64,000 nt of DNA from Glandiceps talaboti (lineage: Eukaryota > Hemichordata > Enteropneusta > Spengelidae): positions 19,147,319 to 19,211,318 of the forward strand of contig NC_135564.1 in the NCBI RefSeq assembly GCF_964340395.1, read 5' to 3'. This document shows, piece after piece, positions 63,585-64,000 of the stretch. The notes under the pieces were generated by a model. It was given only the letters and a program-made list of their open reading frames with translations. It was not told the DNA's origin and ran no database searches. A program made the translations under genes and the position numbers. Position 1 is the first letter of the stretch. Each line of letters begins with the position of its first letter.

Positions 63585-64000
63585 AAGACATAAAGTCGCG
63601 ATCGTCTAATCTATCCGTCTTTCTGTTTTAACTGCTCGAATGAAAATAGACTGTACATCGATATGACCGACCAATTTCTCTAAAATAACAAGTTCTTAAA
63701 ATGTCACAACACTTTTCCATATGAAAACTTCTTTTTGGTATTTTGGGCGTGGGGTTCTTTTTTTGACAGAGAATGACAATGCTGACACCAGGTTTAAAGA
63801 CGAGAGCTTTCATTACCAGTATGACGTCTACTAAAATCCTAGATGTGTCTTTACGTTTCATTCTTTATACACGTTTGTCGAGGATTCGGTTTTGGCGAGA
63901 CAGGATTCGATTATTTAAATTACGTATGATTGGATACTAACCTAAAGATATCTTTGGGGTATTAAAGTTGAAATTTCCTGGTTGCGTAATCTACATTAAT

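Overview
This 64 kb window is AT-rich, intron-rich metazoan nuclear DNA. Short coding exons with GT/AG borders sit in large introns packed with microsatellites, LINEs, Penelope-like elements, LTR-element relics, a SINE and many short inverted-repeat transposons. The two genes I can assemble are extracellular multidomain single-pass membrane proteins of a kind common in marine invertebrates. A D8C (uromodulin/OIT3-like) module, VWDE-like cysteine signatures, EGF, Ig and ephrin-receptor-like modules fit an invertebrate bilaterian, perhaps a hemichordate or cephalochordate. The species cannot be fixed from this sequence.

Layout. (1) 1-3200: repeats, no assured exon. (2) 3201-5642, plus strand: the last six exons of gene 1, a VWDE-like type I membrane protein; its 5' part lies outside or was not recognised. 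(3) 5606 to about 24320: three tandem copies of a roughly 5-7 kb unit that begins exactly at gene 1's terminal exon, so that exon is triplicated. Units 2 and 3 carry a 5'-truncated, broken Penelope-like element (minus strand) inside a CATA/CA microsatellite; unit 1 has the empty site. Unit 2 is a chimera: its left part matches unit 3 and its right part matches unit 1, as expected from unequal crossing-over. (4) 24320-28770: spacer with a tRNA-derived SINE, an inverted copy of a repeat from the tandem unit, a compound tetranucleotide array and about 140-bp imperfect repeats.

(5) 28778-63584, plus strand: gene 2, apparently complete, ten exons with consistent phases and 2133 residues. It has a signal peptide, a D8C module, a small Cys module, an EGF domain, a beta-rich region, a long ectodomain with a coiled-coil / Cys-cluster / amphipathic-helix module, a furin-type RRKR site, two Ig domains, an ephrin-receptor-like Cys module, a transmembrane helix and a 55-residue tail. 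I recognise no named orthologue for the whole protein; it is the best candidate for something undescribed. Its introns hold a LINE interrupted by a 371-bp inverted-repeat element, a minus-strand LINE fragment, BEL/Pao-, Ty3/gypsy- and Penelope-type relics, and at least five short inverted-repeat elements, several with recognisable target-site duplications.

Both genes share strand, single-pass topology and a short basic-start cytoplasmic tail, and may belong to one cluster of adhesion or receptor proteins. All exon calls come from reading frames, splice signals and domain logic; no transcript or database evidence was available.
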